A stretch of DNA of 40,917 nucleotides from Gammaproteobacteria bacterium. Its GTDB lineage: Bacteria > Pseudomonadota > Gammaproteobacteria > GRL18. A program made the translations under genes and the position numbers. The DNA lies in the NCBI GenBank assembly GCA_027012135.1, contig JALUZF010000044.1, forward strand, positions 1-40,917, in the 5' to 3' direction. This document shows positions 23,467-33,259 of the stretch, piece by piece; the stretch's first letter is position 1, and each line of letters starts with the position of its first letter. Below the pieces are notes generated by a model, which was given only the letters and a program-made list of their open reading frames with translations, did no database searches and was not told the origin of the DNA.

Positions 23467-24069
23467 TTATTTCGCTTCCAGCTTACCGTATTCCAGCTCA
23501 TCCAGAAAGTCAGTCAGGCTTACGGCCAGTACTTTTTCAAGCCCGTAGCCGGGGCGTTCCAGTACTACCTGGCCGGACTCATTGGTAATACTGATAATAT
23601 AATCAGAATCAGTACAGGCAATAAAAAAAGTGAGTTCCTGTTTATTACGGATCCTGTTCAGGGCATGACCCAGCTGATTTTCAATTAAACGCTGCATATC
23701 ATCCTCATTCCAGACAAACATCAGACTTAAATTGCCCTGCTGAAAAACGGCATCCACGTGATCAGACCAGTAACGGCTGAAAAATACCCGGATATCCGGA
23801 TGCAGCCGGATTTCCAGTGCTTTTTCCAGGCCTGCCAGGTCGTTTTTGTCCGGGCTGTCAGGGCGCAGAAAGGGCTGCCAGTGAATGGAATGCTGCATCT
23901 GTTCTGACATAAACGGCTTACCCTGCTGGCAGGATGACAGCCACTGTGCATCGTATTCAGTCACCGGTAGGTCGCCGGTCCGGGCTTCAACGGTATTGAT
24001 AAAGCGCTTAAAAAAATTATCCAGACTGTTTTGAGTGTGGTGTAAGTTTTGATTATCAGTAACAGACAT
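23467..24069 (-). CDS. syd: SecY-interacting protein Syd
   Basis: 200 residues. The pattern matches Syd: an N-terminal helix LDNFFKRFINTV, the conserved pair HWQPFLRP, then LEKALEIRLHPDIRVFFSRYWS and FVWNEDDMQRLIENQLGHAL, and the closing LAVSLTDFLDELE. In E. coli Syd is a peripheral inner-membrane protein that binds SecY and affects faulty translocons. Here the N-terminal part is about 20 residues longer than in E. coli as I recall it. It leads a tight cluster with a PP2C phosphatase (gap two bases), suggesting that the phosphatase could act on the translocon or membrane stress. The ribosome site is weak. Confidence 0.85.
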   Translation of the reverse strand: MSVTDNQNLHHTQNSLDNFFKRFINTVEARTGDLPVTEYDAQWLSSCQQGKPFMSEQMQHSIHWQPFLRPDSPDKNDLAGLEKALEIRLHPDIRVFFSRYWSDHVDAVFQQGNLSLMFVWNEDDMQRLIENQLGHALNRIRNKQELTFFIACTDSDYIISITNESGQVVLERPGYGLEKVLAVSLTDFLDELEYGKLEAK

Positions 24070-24151
24070 AAAGGAAAATAAACCCCGTAAAGATAGTATC
24101 TACAGCCAGTCATGATTAGATAACGCTGATAATAGATACAAAAAATAAAAG

Positions 24152-24775
24152 CTATCCGGTTAAGGTTCCCATATTTAGTTCACCCTTACAGATATTTTGC
24201 AGCTGCTGGCTGGTTTCTGCCATGCTGTCCTGTTCTGGCTCCAGAGTAAAAACAACCTGCTCCTGATATTCTACATCAGTTAGCGGCACATCATGGGTGT
24301 CAAGAAAGTGTCGGATAGCGGATTCATAGCAGTAAGGGAAACGAATGGTGACAGCTGTTCTCCGTATAATTTCCTTAACGGCTAATTGTTCAATGGCTGC
24401 CTGGGTACTATTGCTGTAGGCGCGAACCAGACCGCCGGCACCAAGTTTGATACCGCCGAAATAGCGGCTGACCACGCAGATAATTTCCCCGTATCCACTG
24501 TGCTGCAGAACATTTAAAATAGGTTTGCCTGCAGTCCCCGAAGGTTCTCCGGCATCAGAAAAACGCACTGCTGAAGCAGAATCAGGCGGGCAGGCAATAT
24601 AGGCCCAGCAATGATGCCGGGCATCAGGGTAACGCTGTTTATCCTGTTCAATAATGGCCATAGCCTGTTGTGGATCCGGGCAGTGAGTAATATGGGCAAT
24701 AAAACGGCTGCGTTTTATTGCCGTGGTCACTTCAATATCATGAGCCGGAATAAAATAAGCTTCAGCAGCGGACAT
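24152..24775 (-). CDS. YigZ/IMPACT-family protein
   Basis: 207 residues from ATG 24775. The N-terminal UPF0029/Impact domain shows KRSRFIAHITHC, DARHHCWAYI, FSDAGEPSGTAGKPIL and VVSRYFGGIKLGAGGLVRAY, all signature segments. The C-terminal half is the ferredoxin-like domain YRTAVTIRFPYCYESA in diverged form. Bacterial YigZ resembles a translation-factor-like fold and can bind nucleic acid; its role is not settled. An in-frame GTG at 24814 would give 220 residues, but the extra 13 residues are hydrophobic and unconserved. It lies between the giant CNBD gene and syd on the same strand, with gaps of about 75 and 80 bases. Confidence 0.9.
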   Translation of the reverse strand: MSAAEAYFIPAHDIEVTTAIKRSRFIAHITHCPDPQQAMAIIEQDKQRYPDARHHCWAYIACPPDSASAVRFSDAGEPSGTAGKPILNVLQHSGYGEIICVVSRYFGGIKLGAGGLVRAYSNSTQAAIEQLAVKEIIRRTAVTIRFPYCYESAIRHFLDTHDVPLTDVEYQEQVVFTLEPEQDSMAETSQQLQNICKGELNMGTLTG

Positions 24776-24848
24776 CAGGTAGCGAACAGCAATATAAATT
24801 TTAATAAAAAGCACATCATTTAACAGTGCTGAGCCGGTTCAGTAGCCA

Positions 24849-27800
24849 TTATGTTTCTTTCTTGATGGAGTCATAAGCGGCTTTCAGTTCATCATGGATA
24901 GAGCTGTCTGAAGGGCTGGTGCCGACAGGTGCTCCGTTAACCACCTGTTGTGAATCCTCAGGATGCAGTACCGGTGGAACGGCCGTGGTACTCTGAGCTT
25001 TGGCCATAATGTCTTCACGGCGGCGTTTGGCTTCTTCAATAGCCTGTTTGCGTGCTTCTTCCCTTGCTCTTAACAGGGCATTCTGGCGTTCAATTTCACG
25101 GCTGCGTTGAGATTCGGCTTCCAGCTGGCTGCGGGCCTGTTCGGCCTCCTGCTGGAGACGTTTCAGTTCATCACGTTGCAGGGCAATGGACTGTTCCTGC
25201 AGTTTTTTATTGATTTCAATCTGTTCCAGCTGTTCTTTTAGCTCCAGGGCTTCTGCCCGGGCCTGCTGTTCCATTTCTTCTTTCTGCTGTTTCAGGCGTT
25301 GTGCTTCTGTCTGGGCTTCCTGTTTGGCCTGCTCAATACGCTCAAGCTGTTCCTTGAGTTCCTGGGCTTCCTGCTGAGCCTGCTGTTCCATTTCTTCTTT
25401 CTGCCGTTTGAGACGTTCTGCTTCTTTCTGAGCCTCCTGTTTGGTTGCTTCCAGCTGCTGCTTTAGTTCTTCAGCTTCCTTAAGTACCTGCTGCTCCATG
25501 TCTTCCTTTTCCTGTTTCAGCTGTTCGGATTTCTTCTGTGCTTCCAGGCGGGTCTGTTCCAGTTGTTCCTTAAGCTGCAGGGCTTCTTCATGAGCCTGCT
25601 GTTCAAGCTGCTCTTTCTGCTGGCGAAGTTGTTCGGCTTCTGCCAGAGCCTGCTGTTTGGCTGTTTCGACTTCTGCCTTGAAGGCCAGGATTTCCTGCTG
25701 GTAATTAAGTGCTTCCTGTTCCAGCTTCTGGGCTTCTTCAGCCAGCAACAGTTTTTCTTCTTCCATCTGCTGACGCTGTCTGGCAAGCTGGGCTTCAAGC
25801 TCCCTGCGCTCGGTTTCAACTTCCCGGGCCATATCCTCACGCATTTGCTCCATTTCAGCGCGAGCCTGTTCGGTTTCGGCCCGAACCTGCTCCAGTTCTT
25901 CCTCAAATTCCCTGCGGGCCTGTTCAGCCGCCTGGGCGCGTTTATTGGCACTTTCAATACGTTCCTGGGCTTCGGCCAGTTCTGCAGAGCGTAAGCGTTC
26001 CTGTTCTTCCCGAGCCCGCTTTTCTTCTTTCATCTGTTCACTCAGACGCTGAATTTCCTGCTGAGCTTCCAGACGGGCCTGTTCTACATTCTGACGCTCC
26101 TGTTCACGTCGGTCGGCTTCTTCCTGGGCTTTATTGATTTTTTCCTGTAGAGCCAGTTCCTGCTCCATACTAAGGCGGGAGAATTCTTCAGCCAGAGCGG
26201 TCTGGGCGGCTTCCATTTCCTGTTTTAGCTGTTCAATTTCTTCTTCGCTGGTCTGCAGGTGGCCTAACTGCTTTTCCTGCAGCTTAAGTTGTTCCTGCTG
26301 CTGTTTTTCCAGTTCTCTGGCCATTTCCTCCTTGGCCAGTTCCATTTCCTGTTTCAGGCGCTCAACTTCATCCAGAGCGGCCTTACGGTCGGCATCAATT
26401 TTTTCGGCCCGTTCTTTTTCTTCCTGAGCTTTAATACGAGCTTCATGAATTTCTGCCTGCTGGCGGGCATCAGCATCTTTTCTCAGGCGTTCAATTTCTT
26501 CCTTTGCCCGGATCAGTTCTTCTTCTGCCTGGGAGGACAGTTTGGCCTGTGACTCGGACTGTTCCAGAGCCTTTTCTGCTTCTTCACGCAGGCGCCGGGC
26601 TTCTTCGATGGCTGCCTCTGCCCGCTGGGCTTCTTCCTGAGACTGTTTGCGTGCTTCTTCCAGAGCGGCTTCTTTTTCACTAAGCTGCTCCTGGCTGGCC
26701 TGGCGAATGGCTTCTTCTGCTTCAATACGAGCCTGCTCAGCGGCTTCTGCTCTGCGGGCTTCCTCTTCTGCTTTCTGATGTGCCTGTTCAGACTCTTCGC
26801 GCAGACGCCTGGCTTCCTGTTCGGCATTTTCAGCCCGTTCAGCTTCGGCCTTGGCTTTTTCCAGGGCTTCATTAATTTCTCTTGATTTCTTTTCCAGGGC
26901 TTCCTTATGCAGCTTTTTGGCCTGTTCGGTGGCTTCCTTACGGGCGGTTTCGGCGGCAGCAGCCCGCTGGGCTTCTTCTTCTGCCTGCTTACGGGCTGTT
27001 TCAGCTTCCAGGCGTAATTTTTCAGCATTTTCCTCCGCTTTCAGGCGGGCTGCTTCAGCTTCGGCTTTTAGACGGGTTTCTTCATCGACCTGCTGTTTAA
27101 TTTTTTCCAGTTCAGCCGATGTCTGTCCCTGTTCCAGGGTCTGGGACTCCAGCTGCACGGCTTTTAATTGTGCGGCCTTCAGAGCCAGTTCAGCCTGTTG
27201 GGCACGGCGGGCTTCTTCTTCCGCTTTTTGCAGAGCCAGCTGAGCTTCGCTGCGCAGATCGGCGGCCATGAGTTCGGCTTCCTTGCGGGCCTGTTCAGCC
27301 TGAGATAGCTGTCTGGACTGATCTTCTGCCACTTTACGGGCTGCTTCAATTTCCGGTGAAGTAATGTTTTCCGCTTTTACCGCTTCTGCTGTCTTAACGG
27401 CTTCCTTTGCAGCAACGGGTGCTTCTGTTTCAGCTGTTTCAGCCGAACTGGCTGGTGTGGGCGCTTCAGGGGATTTTTCTTCAGTGACAGCAGGACGGGT
27501 AATATCAGCTTCGCCAATACCATTCTCAATAATGGAACAGTTGTAGCCCTGCTGAATAAACAGAAAGGCTGCCGCACTGCTGCGGCTTTCATGTCCGGAA
27601 TAGGCTATATAATGTTTTTCCGGAGATAGTTGATCCAGCTGGGTACGGATCAGGTTAATAGGGATATTAATACTGTTATCCAGGCCATTAGCCTGATGTT
27701 CATCTTCATTTCGGACATCGATAAGCTGGTATTGATCTTCTTTGAGCGTTTTTACTTCTTCAGGTTTAATGCGGTGGATCAGTGGTTCCACCAGCAGCTC

Positions 27801-28532
27801 AATAAAGTCTTTTTTGTCCAGTGACAGGATCACCCCGTCAGTTTTCATGGTGACACTGGCACTGCGAATGCCGCCGGTAATTAAGGCTTCTTCGCCAAAG
27901 CCGTCGCCCAGGCGTAATTCAGCCAGAGGCACCTGTTCTCCTGAAGTCGGACTGGTTTTGGTGACAACACAGCGGCCCTGCTGGATAATATAAAACTTGT
28001 CATCATTGGCGTCATTTTCCCGGATAATGGTTTCTCCCCTGGCCAGGGGGGTTTCCTGCAGGCGCATCATCAGGGCCTGAATATTGGCTGCGGGTAATTG
28101 TAAAAAAGCATTGGACTGCAGAAAACGGGTCATCCAGTCTTCATCATCAAGTTCATTGACTTCAATGCTGGAGGGCGCATTCCAGTTCATCAGGATATCC
28201 AGCAGATCCTTGTCAATGAGCAGAATACTGATATCAGTTTTGGCCTTGGCAGAAGCAGGGCGGGGAATTTTGTCAGCAATGGGGGAACGGGCAGCATCGC
28301 TGCCGGCTTCAATAATCTGCCGTTTGCCATCGGCCTTTTTAAGTTCGATCTTGCCTGTCAGCAGGTAAACAGTCCACTTGTCGCGATCACCTCGTTTAAA
28401 AAGCACCCGTCCGGCAGGTATTTTCTGCACAGCCGACTTTTCAATAACTTCTTTAACTTTATCAATACTTAAAGAGTCCAGGGGATGGAATTTCTTTATG
28501 ACATTGACATCAAGATTAGGCGCAGCAGCCAT
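24849..28532 (-). CDS. CNBD-CNBD-rhodanese-coiled-coil giant protein
   Basis: 1227 residues and no signal peptide. Residues 14-115 and 135-250 are two cyclic-nucleotide-binding-like domains. The second keeps a good phosphate cassette (GFGEEALITGGIRSASV, 211-227); the first is degenerate. Residues about 255-345 form a rhodanese fold (IDVRNEDEH, then the active loop SGHESR at 312-317), but the catalytic cysteine position is Ser312, so it is probably inactive. After an Ala/Pro/Glu-rich linker (345-385), roughly 800 residues form a Glu/Gln/Ala-rich coiled coil, including four 35-38-residue tandem repeats at about 964-1110. A non-helical tail of about 50 residues ends the chain. It could be a filamentous scaffold or polar organiser that reads cAMP or cGMP. 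It is divergent from hrpA. Confidence 0.85.
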   Translation of the reverse strand: MAAAPNLDVNVIKKFHPLDSLSIDKVKEVIEKSAVQKIPAGRVLFKRGDRDKWTVYLLTGKIELKKADGKRQIIEAGSDAARSPIADKIPRPASAKAKTDISILLIDKDLLDILMNWNAPSSIEVNELDDEDWMTRFLQSNAFLQLPAANIQALMMRLQETPLARGETIIRENDANDDKFYIIQQGRCVVTKTSPTSGEQVPLAELRLGDGFGEEALITGGIRSASVTMKTDGVILSLDKKDFIELLVEPLIHRIKPEEVKTLKEDQYQLIDVRNEDEHQANGLDNSINIPINLIRTQLDQLSPEKHYIAYSGHESRSSAAAFLFIQQGYNCSIIENGIGEADITRPAVTEEKSPEAPTPASSAETAETEAPVAAKEAVKTAEAVKAENITSPEIEAARKVAEDQSRQLSQAEQARKEAELMAADLRSEAQLALQKAEEEARRAQQAELALKAAQLKAVQLESQTLEQGQTSAELEKIKQQVDEETRLKAEAEAARLKAEENAEKLRLEAETARKQAEEEAQRAAAAETARKEATEQAKKLHKEALEKKSREINEALEKAKAEAERAENAEQEARRLREESEQAHQKAEEEARRAEAAEQARIEAEEAIRQASQEQLSEKEAALEEARKQSQEEAQRAEAAIEEARRLREEAEKALEQSESQAKLSSQAEEELIRAKEEIERLRKDADARQQAEIHEARIKAQEEKERAEKIDADRKAALDEVERLKQEMELAKEEMARELEKQQQEQLKLQEKQLGHLQTSEEEIEQLKQEMEAAQTALAEEFSRLSMEQELALQEKINKAQEEADRREQERQNVEQARLEAQQEIQRLSEQMKEEKRAREEQERLRSAELAEAQERIESANKRAQAAEQARREFEEELEQVRAETEQARAEMEQMREDMAREVETERRELEAQLARQRQQMEEEKLLLAEEAQKLEQEALNYQQEILAFKAEVETAKQQALAEAEQLRQQKEQLEQQAHEEALQLKEQLEQTRLEAQKKSEQLKQEKEDMEQQVLKEAEELKQQLEATKQEAQKEAERLKRQKEEMEQQAQQEAQELKEQLERIEQAKQEAQTEAQRLKQQKEEMEQQARAEALELKEQLEQIEINKKLQEQSIALQRDELKRLQQEAEQARSQLEAESQRSREIERQNALLRAREEARKQAIEEAKRRREDIMAKAQSTTAVPPVLHPEDSQQVVNGAPVGTSPSDSSIHDELKAAYDSIKKET
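25203..25643 (-). repeat. Four in-frame coiled-coil repeats
   Basis: Within the giant gene, residues about 964-1110 consist of four consecutive units of 35-38 residues. Each has the form (Q)xEAxxLKxxKEEMEQQAxxEA followed by xELKEQLE. The units differ at scattered positions, so the duplications are not very recent. Confidence 0.7.
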
Positions 28533-28717
28533 TCACATTACTCCAGAGTTCGTTTTATTGTTCAGGCTCTAATAATTCTAGCAGAAAGCTTCTAAATGCC
28601 TAGAAAGAAGTCGTAATTTTTTGAACCAGTTCGGGTATAATTGTATTTTACTCAGACCAGCAGCGACTGCCTTTTATCCTCGCTCTTGGTAAGAATCTGT
28701 TTTCTTTACAAAAATTT
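28533..28717. promoter_or_regulatory. Divergent promoter region of the giant gene and hrpA
   Basis: This 185-base gap must contain the start signals for both leftward and rightward transcription. I see AT-rich stretches but no consensus promoter that I would place with confidence. Confidence 0.35.
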
Positions 28718-31700
28718 ATGCCACAGTCCATCACATATCAGAAATATTATGCACGTTTATCAGGGCTGTTAGGGCAGTGCTATCTATACGATCGCTATCC
28801 TCTTAATAAACAGCTTGCGCAATTAAAGCAGCAACTGAAAAAACTGTCCTTTAACGATTTCAGACAGAAAAGCAGAAAAAAAGGCGCAGATAATAACAAT
28901 AAACCGCTTAAACAACTGCAGCAAAAGTTCGAGCTTTGCGAACAACGTATTGAGCAATCTATTGCCAGGGTTGAACAACGCCGGCAGGGGGTTCCTAAAG
29001 TTGATTTTCCGTCAGAACTGCCGGTTACTCAAAAAGCACAGCAGATTAAACAATTACTGGAACAGCACCAGGTTATTGTAGTGGCCGGTGAAACCGGTTC
29101 AGGAAAAACCACGCAGCTGCCTAAAATTGCCCTGCTGGCCGGGCGGGGGATCTATGGCCAGATTGCGCATACCCAGCCCCGACGGCTGGCGGCACGTAGT
29201 GTGGCGGCCCGCATCGCAGAAGAACTGCATACACCGCTGGGCGATAAGGTGGGGTTTAAAGTGCGTTTCAGTGACCACAGTCATCCTGATACTCTGATTA
29301 AACTGATGACTGACGGTATTCTGCTGGCGGAGACCCAGACCGATCGGTTTTTAAATCAATACGATACCATTATTATTGATGAAGCCCATGAGCGCAGTCT
29401 CAATATTGATTTTCTGCTGGGCTATATTAAGCAGATCCTGCCCCGCCGTCCTGATCTGAGGCTTATTATTACCTCAGCCACCATTGATACCGGGCGCTTT
29501 TCTGAATTTTTTAATCAGGCACCGGTGATTGAAGTATCCGGGCGTACCTGGCCGGTTGAAATCCGTTACCGGCCTCTGCAGGATGCACAGGATTTGACGG
29601 ATGGTATTGTGGCAGCGGTGGATGAACTGAGTCAGGAACAGGATGGTGATATTCTGGTGTTTCTGTCCGGTGAAAAGGACATCCGTGAAACCACGGAAGC
29701 TCTGCGCAAACATCCTGTTTACCACCATGAGCAGCGCACGGAAATCCTGCCCTTGTACGCCCGTCTGTCACCGGCGGAACAGAGCCGGATTTTTGCGCCC
29801 CATGCAAAACAGCGCATTATTCTGGCCACCAATGTAGCAGAAACCTCCTTGACGGTACCGGGTATCCGTTATGTGATAGATACCGGTTATGCCCGTATCA
29901 GCCGCTATAGTGTCCGCCACAAAATCCAGCGTCTGCCCATTGAAAAAATATCCCAGGCATCAGCCCGTCAGCGCAGCGGCCGTTGCGGGCGGGTCAGTGA
30001 CGGGGTGGCAATTCGTCTGTACAGTGAAGCCGATCATAATCAGCGGCCGGCCTTTACCGAACCGGAATTGCTCAGAACCAATCTGGCTCAGGTGATTCTG
30101 CAGATGCTGTCGCTGCACCTTGGGGACATCCAGGCCTTTCCGTTTCTGGAAAAACCTTCGGCCAAACAGATCAATGATGGTTTTTTACTGCTGGAGCAGT
30201 TAGGGGCGATTACCCCGCAGCGCCGCCTGACGGCCATTGGCCGTTCCCTGTCCCGTCTGTCGGTGGATCCCAGGATAGGGCGGGTGATTATAGCTGCAGA
30301 AAAACAGGGGGTATTGTCCGAAGTGTTAATTATTGCTTCAGCACTGAGTTGTCAGGACCCCCGTGAACGCCCCGCAGACAAACAGCAGGCGGCCGATGAA
30401 AAACATAATGAATATGCCAGTAAACAATCGGATTTTATCACTTATCTGAATTTATGGTTTCGTTATGAAGCACAGCGGCGGCATCTGTCGCAAAATAAAC
30501 TGCGCAAATACTGTCAGAACCACTTTTTATCCTTTATGCGTATGCGGGAATGGCGGGAACTGTATCAGCAGCTTTATACCCAGACCAGGGAATTGAAGTT
30601 TCGCTTTAACCAACTGCCTGACGTGGCACACAATGAGCTGTTTGCAGATGATGATAAACGTCTGGATTATGCTGCTGTCCATCAGGCCTTGCTGACCGGT
30701 TTTCTGGGTAATATCGGCTTTAGGGAAGATAAAAATAATTATCTTGGCGCCAGGAATATGCGTTTTGGTATTTTCCCCGGTTCAAAATTGTATAAACGCA
30801 AACCCAAATGGATTATGGCCGCAGAAATTGTGGAAACCTCAGCCGTTTATGCCCGCATTGTGGCCGGTATCGAACCGGCCTGGCTGGAGCAGCAGGCCCG
30901 GCATCTGCTAAAGCAGCATTATTTTGAGCCATTCTGGGAAGCAAAAAGCGGTCAGGTCTCCGCCTGGTCCAGAGTCAGTTTATATGGTTTGATCATTAAC
31001 CCAAAAAAGAAAGTCAATTACGGCCCGGTTGATCCGCAGGCCGCCCAGGAAATTTTTATCCGCGATGCGCTGGTCACTGGCGAATACCGGGATCATAACC
31101 GGAAAATCCCGCCTTTTATCCAGCATAATCTGGATTTAATCAGGCAACTGGAACATCTTGAGCATAAGTCCAGACGTAAGGATCTGCTGGTGGATGATCT
31201 GGTGATTTTTGAGTTTTACCAGCAGCGCATCCGCCATGATCTGCAGCAGCGGGGTAAGGAAAAACAGTATATTTATTCCCGTTCGGCCTTTGAACAATGG
31301 CGCCGGAAAGTTGAAAAGGAGCAGCCTGACTATCTGTTTCTGCAGCAGGCAGACCTGTTAAAGAAAGATTCTGATCATATTTCAGATGAGCTCTATCCTC
31401 CTTATATTCAAAGTGGAGATCTGCAGCTGCCGCTGGAATATCACTTTCTGCCCGGTCATGCCCTGGACGGTGTGACGGTGATCCTGCCCCTGGCCGTCAT
31501 TAACCAGCTGGATGAATCGGTATTCGACTGGCTGGTACCGGGGCTGATCCGGGAAAAAATTACCCTGCTGATCCGGGCGCTGCCCAAGGTGATCCGCAAA
31601 CAGTTTGTGCCGGTACCGGATACTGTGACGGCCTTTCTGGAAGCGGTACCCTACCGCGAAGGTGAACTGGTGCCGAGGCTGGTGGCATTTTTAAAATCCC

Positions 31701-32839
31701 GGCTGTCTTATACCCTGGCCAATCAGCTGGACCATGAAATGTCTAAAACCATTCATGCCGACTTTGATACTAAAATACCTGAACATCTGAAAATGAATTT
31801 CAGGCTGATTGATAATAATGGCCGGGAGCTGGATTCATCCCGGGACTTTCAGCAATTAAAACAGCAGTGGTCCGGGCAGGCCATGGCGCAGCTGGATGCC
31901 GTGGTGGATGACTCCATAGAGCGTCAGGGGATTAAAGGCTGGGATTTTGATGGTCTGGATGAGCAAATGGAGATTGACCGTCACGGCCTGCTCATGACAC
32001 TGTATCCGGCTTTGCAGGATCAGCAGGACAGTGTGTCCATTAAATTGTTTGACCAGGCTGAAACTGCCCGGATTAATCATGCTCAGGGTGTCTATAGACT
32101 GCTGTTTCTGGCCCTGCAGCCACAGCTAAAGGTGCTGCAGAAACAGTTGCCGGACATTAATAAGGCCTGTTTATTATTTACGGCCTTTGGCTCCTGCCAG
32201 GTACTCAGACAGGATATTATACAGGCACTGCTGGTCAATGCGCTGCATAAGGTTCTGCAGCAGGGGGATATTGAGTCAGTAACACAGCTGCACCAGATCC
32301 GCAGCAGACAGCAGTTTGAACACTTGCTGTCTATACTGCAGTCGGAGCTGGAGAATGAAAAAGGTACTGAACTCATGGGTGCATTGCTGAATATTCTGCA
32401 AGAGGCGCAGAAACTGTTCAAAACCCTGAAGGGCAATATACCGTTTAATCTGGTTAAAACCATAACCGATATTAAAGCCCAGCAAAAGCAGCTGGTTTAT
32501 CCCGGCTTTGTGGCACAGACGCCTGTACAATGGCTTAAACGGCTGCCCCGATATTTTAAGGGTATGCAACTACGCCTGGAAAAAGCCCGCAATGACTATC
32601 GTCGTGATGCCCTGAATCAGGCTCAGATCACACCTTTATGGGAAAAATATCAGAATCGTATTGAACAGCTAAAAACCGATAAGAACAGTCCGGCTGAAAT
32701 TTATTTTGCCTGGCCGGAATTAACGGAATTTCGCTGGTTAATTGAAGAGTTGAGAATATCTCTGTTCGCTCAGGAACTTAAAACCTGCCAGCCGGTTTCG
32801 GTGAAACGGCTGGAGAAAAAATGGCAGCAGATACCCTGA
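28718..32839 (+). CDS. hrpA: ATP-dependent RNA helicase HrpA
   Basis: DEAH-box RNA helicase of 1373 residues; E. coli HrpA has 1300. The helicase core is complete: Walker A GETGSGKTT (124-132), TQPRRLAARSVAAR (motif Ia), DEAHERSLNIDF (motif II, Asp221-His224), SATID (motif III), ILVFLSGEKDIRE (motif IV) and QRSGRCGR (motif VI). An N-terminal basic helical region precedes it. The long C-terminal half (about 600-1370) matches the HA2, OB and DUF3418 regions of HrpA. HrpA is involved in mRNA processing and in rescue of stalled or collided ribosomes in E. coli. It appears monocistronic, and converges with the SAP gene over 30 bases. Confidence 0.95.
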   Translation: MPQSITYQKYYARLSGLLGQCYLYDRYPLNKQLAQLKQQLKKLSFNDFRQKSRKKGADNNNKPLKQLQQKFELCEQRIEQSIARVEQRRQGVPKVDFPSELPVTQKAQQIKQLLEQHQVIVVAGETGSGKTTQLPKIALLAGRGIYGQIAHTQPRRLAARSVAARIAEELHTPLGDKVGFKVRFSDHSHPDTLIKLMTDGILLAETQTDRFLNQYDTIIIDEAHERSLNIDFLLGYIKQILPRRPDLRLIITSATIDTGRFSEFFNQAPVIEVSGRTWPVEIRYRPLQDAQDLTDGIVAAVDELSQEQDGDILVFLSGEKDIRETTEALRKHPVYHHEQRTEILPLYARLSPAEQSRIFAPHAKQRIILATNVAETSLTVPGIRYVIDTGYARISRYSVRHKIQRLPIEKISQASARQRSGRCGRVSDGVAIRLYSEADHNQRPAFTEPELLRTNLAQVILQMLSLHLGDIQAFPFLEKPSAKQINDGFLLLEQLGAITPQRRLTAIGRSLSRLSVDPRIGRVIIAAEKQGVLSEVLIIASALSCQDPRERPADKQQAADEKHNEYASKQSDFITYLNLWFRYEAQRRHLSQNKLRKYCQNHFLSFMRMREWRELYQQLYTQTRELKFRFNQLPDVAHNELFADDDKRLDYAAVHQALLTGFLGNIGFREDKNNYLGARNMRFGIFPGSKLYKRKPKWIMAAEIVETSAVYARIVAGIEPAWLEQQARHLLKQHYFEPFWEAKSGQVSAWSRVSLYGLIINPKKKVNYGPVDPQAAQEIFIRDALVTGEYRDHNRKIPPFIQHNLDLIRQLEHLEHKSRRKDLLVDDLVIFEFYQQRIRHDLQQRGKEKQYIYSRSAFEQWRRKVEKEQPDYLFLQQADLLKKDSDHISDELYPPYIQSGDLQLPLEYHFLPGHALDGVTVILPLAVINQLDESVFDWLVPGLIREKITLLIRALPKVIRKQFVPVPDTVTAFLEAVPYREGELVPRLVAFLKSRLSYTLANQLDHEMSKTIHADFDTKIPEHLKMNFRLIDNNGRELDSSRDFQQLKQQWSGQAMAQLDAVVDDSIERQGIKGWDFDGLDEQMEIDRHGLLMTLYPALQDQQDSVSIKLFDQAETARINHAQGVYRLLFLALQPQLKVLQKQLPDINKACLLFTAFGSCQVLRQDIIQALLVNALHKVLQQGDIESVTQLHQIRSRQQFEHLLSILQSELENEKGTELMGALLNILQEAQKLFKTLKGNIPFNLVKTITDIKAQQKQLVYPGFVAQTPVQWLKRLPRYFKGMQLRLEKARNDYRRDALNQAQITPLWEKYQNRIEQLKTDKNSPAEIYFAWPELTEFRWLIEELRISLFAQELKTCQPVSVKRLEKKWQQIP

Positions 32840-32869
32840 ATAATTTGAATTGTTCTGAGCCTGGACAGC

Positions 32870-33076
32870 TTAGTGACTGACGGCCTTTTTGGCCAGTTTA
32901 AAACAGTCATCCTGCCAGATGCAGTCAGGCTGATCACAATAACTATTAACTGCAGAAGCAAAACAGTCAAAGTTGCCCTCGGTAGTCTGAATTTTTCTTA
33001 CCAGAGTGACTTTATTGTACTTACTGGATGGAATGCCTTTCTGTTTGGCGATTTTACGAATGTCCTGCATTTTCAT
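32870..33076 (-). CDS. Small SAP-like domain protein
   Basis: 68 residues. The N-terminal 30 residues, MQDIRKIAKQKGIPSSKYNK followed by VTLVRKIQ, fit the helix-extended loop-helix SAP motif that binds DNA or RNA. The C-terminal part has four cysteines (CFAS, CDQPDCIW, DDCF), which could bind a metal ion. Comparable short proteins are annotated as SAP domain-containing in gammaproteobacteria. GGGAG lies nine bases before the ATG, supporting the start. Function unknown. Confidence 0.7.
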   Translation of the reverse strand: MKMQDIRKIAKQKGIPSSKYNKVTLVRKIQTTEGNFDCFASAVNSYCDQPDCIWQDDCFKLAKKAVSH

Positions 33077-33259
33077 ATTAAAACTCCCTGATTAATAACT
33101 GCTATTGTCAGTTATTGTTAGATACTAAAATAGCAATGTTTAAAGATACTGTGTACTGTAGTCAAAAAAGATTAAAATACAATAAAAATCTTAATTAATT
33201 TCAAAATTTGACATTTATTTAACACTTGTCATCAGGTTGCATTGTTAGAAAATTAAAAA

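Noticed and set aside
25186-27243. Ser/Cys/Phe-rich frames opposite the coiled-coil gene
   Set aside because: They reflect complementary codons of Glu/Gln/Lys-rich repeats, not separate genes.
32787-32813. Stem CCAGCCG/CGGCTGG near the end of hrpA
   Set aside because: It lies inside the coding sequence and is followed by A rather than T on the plus strand. It is not a convincing terminator on either strand.
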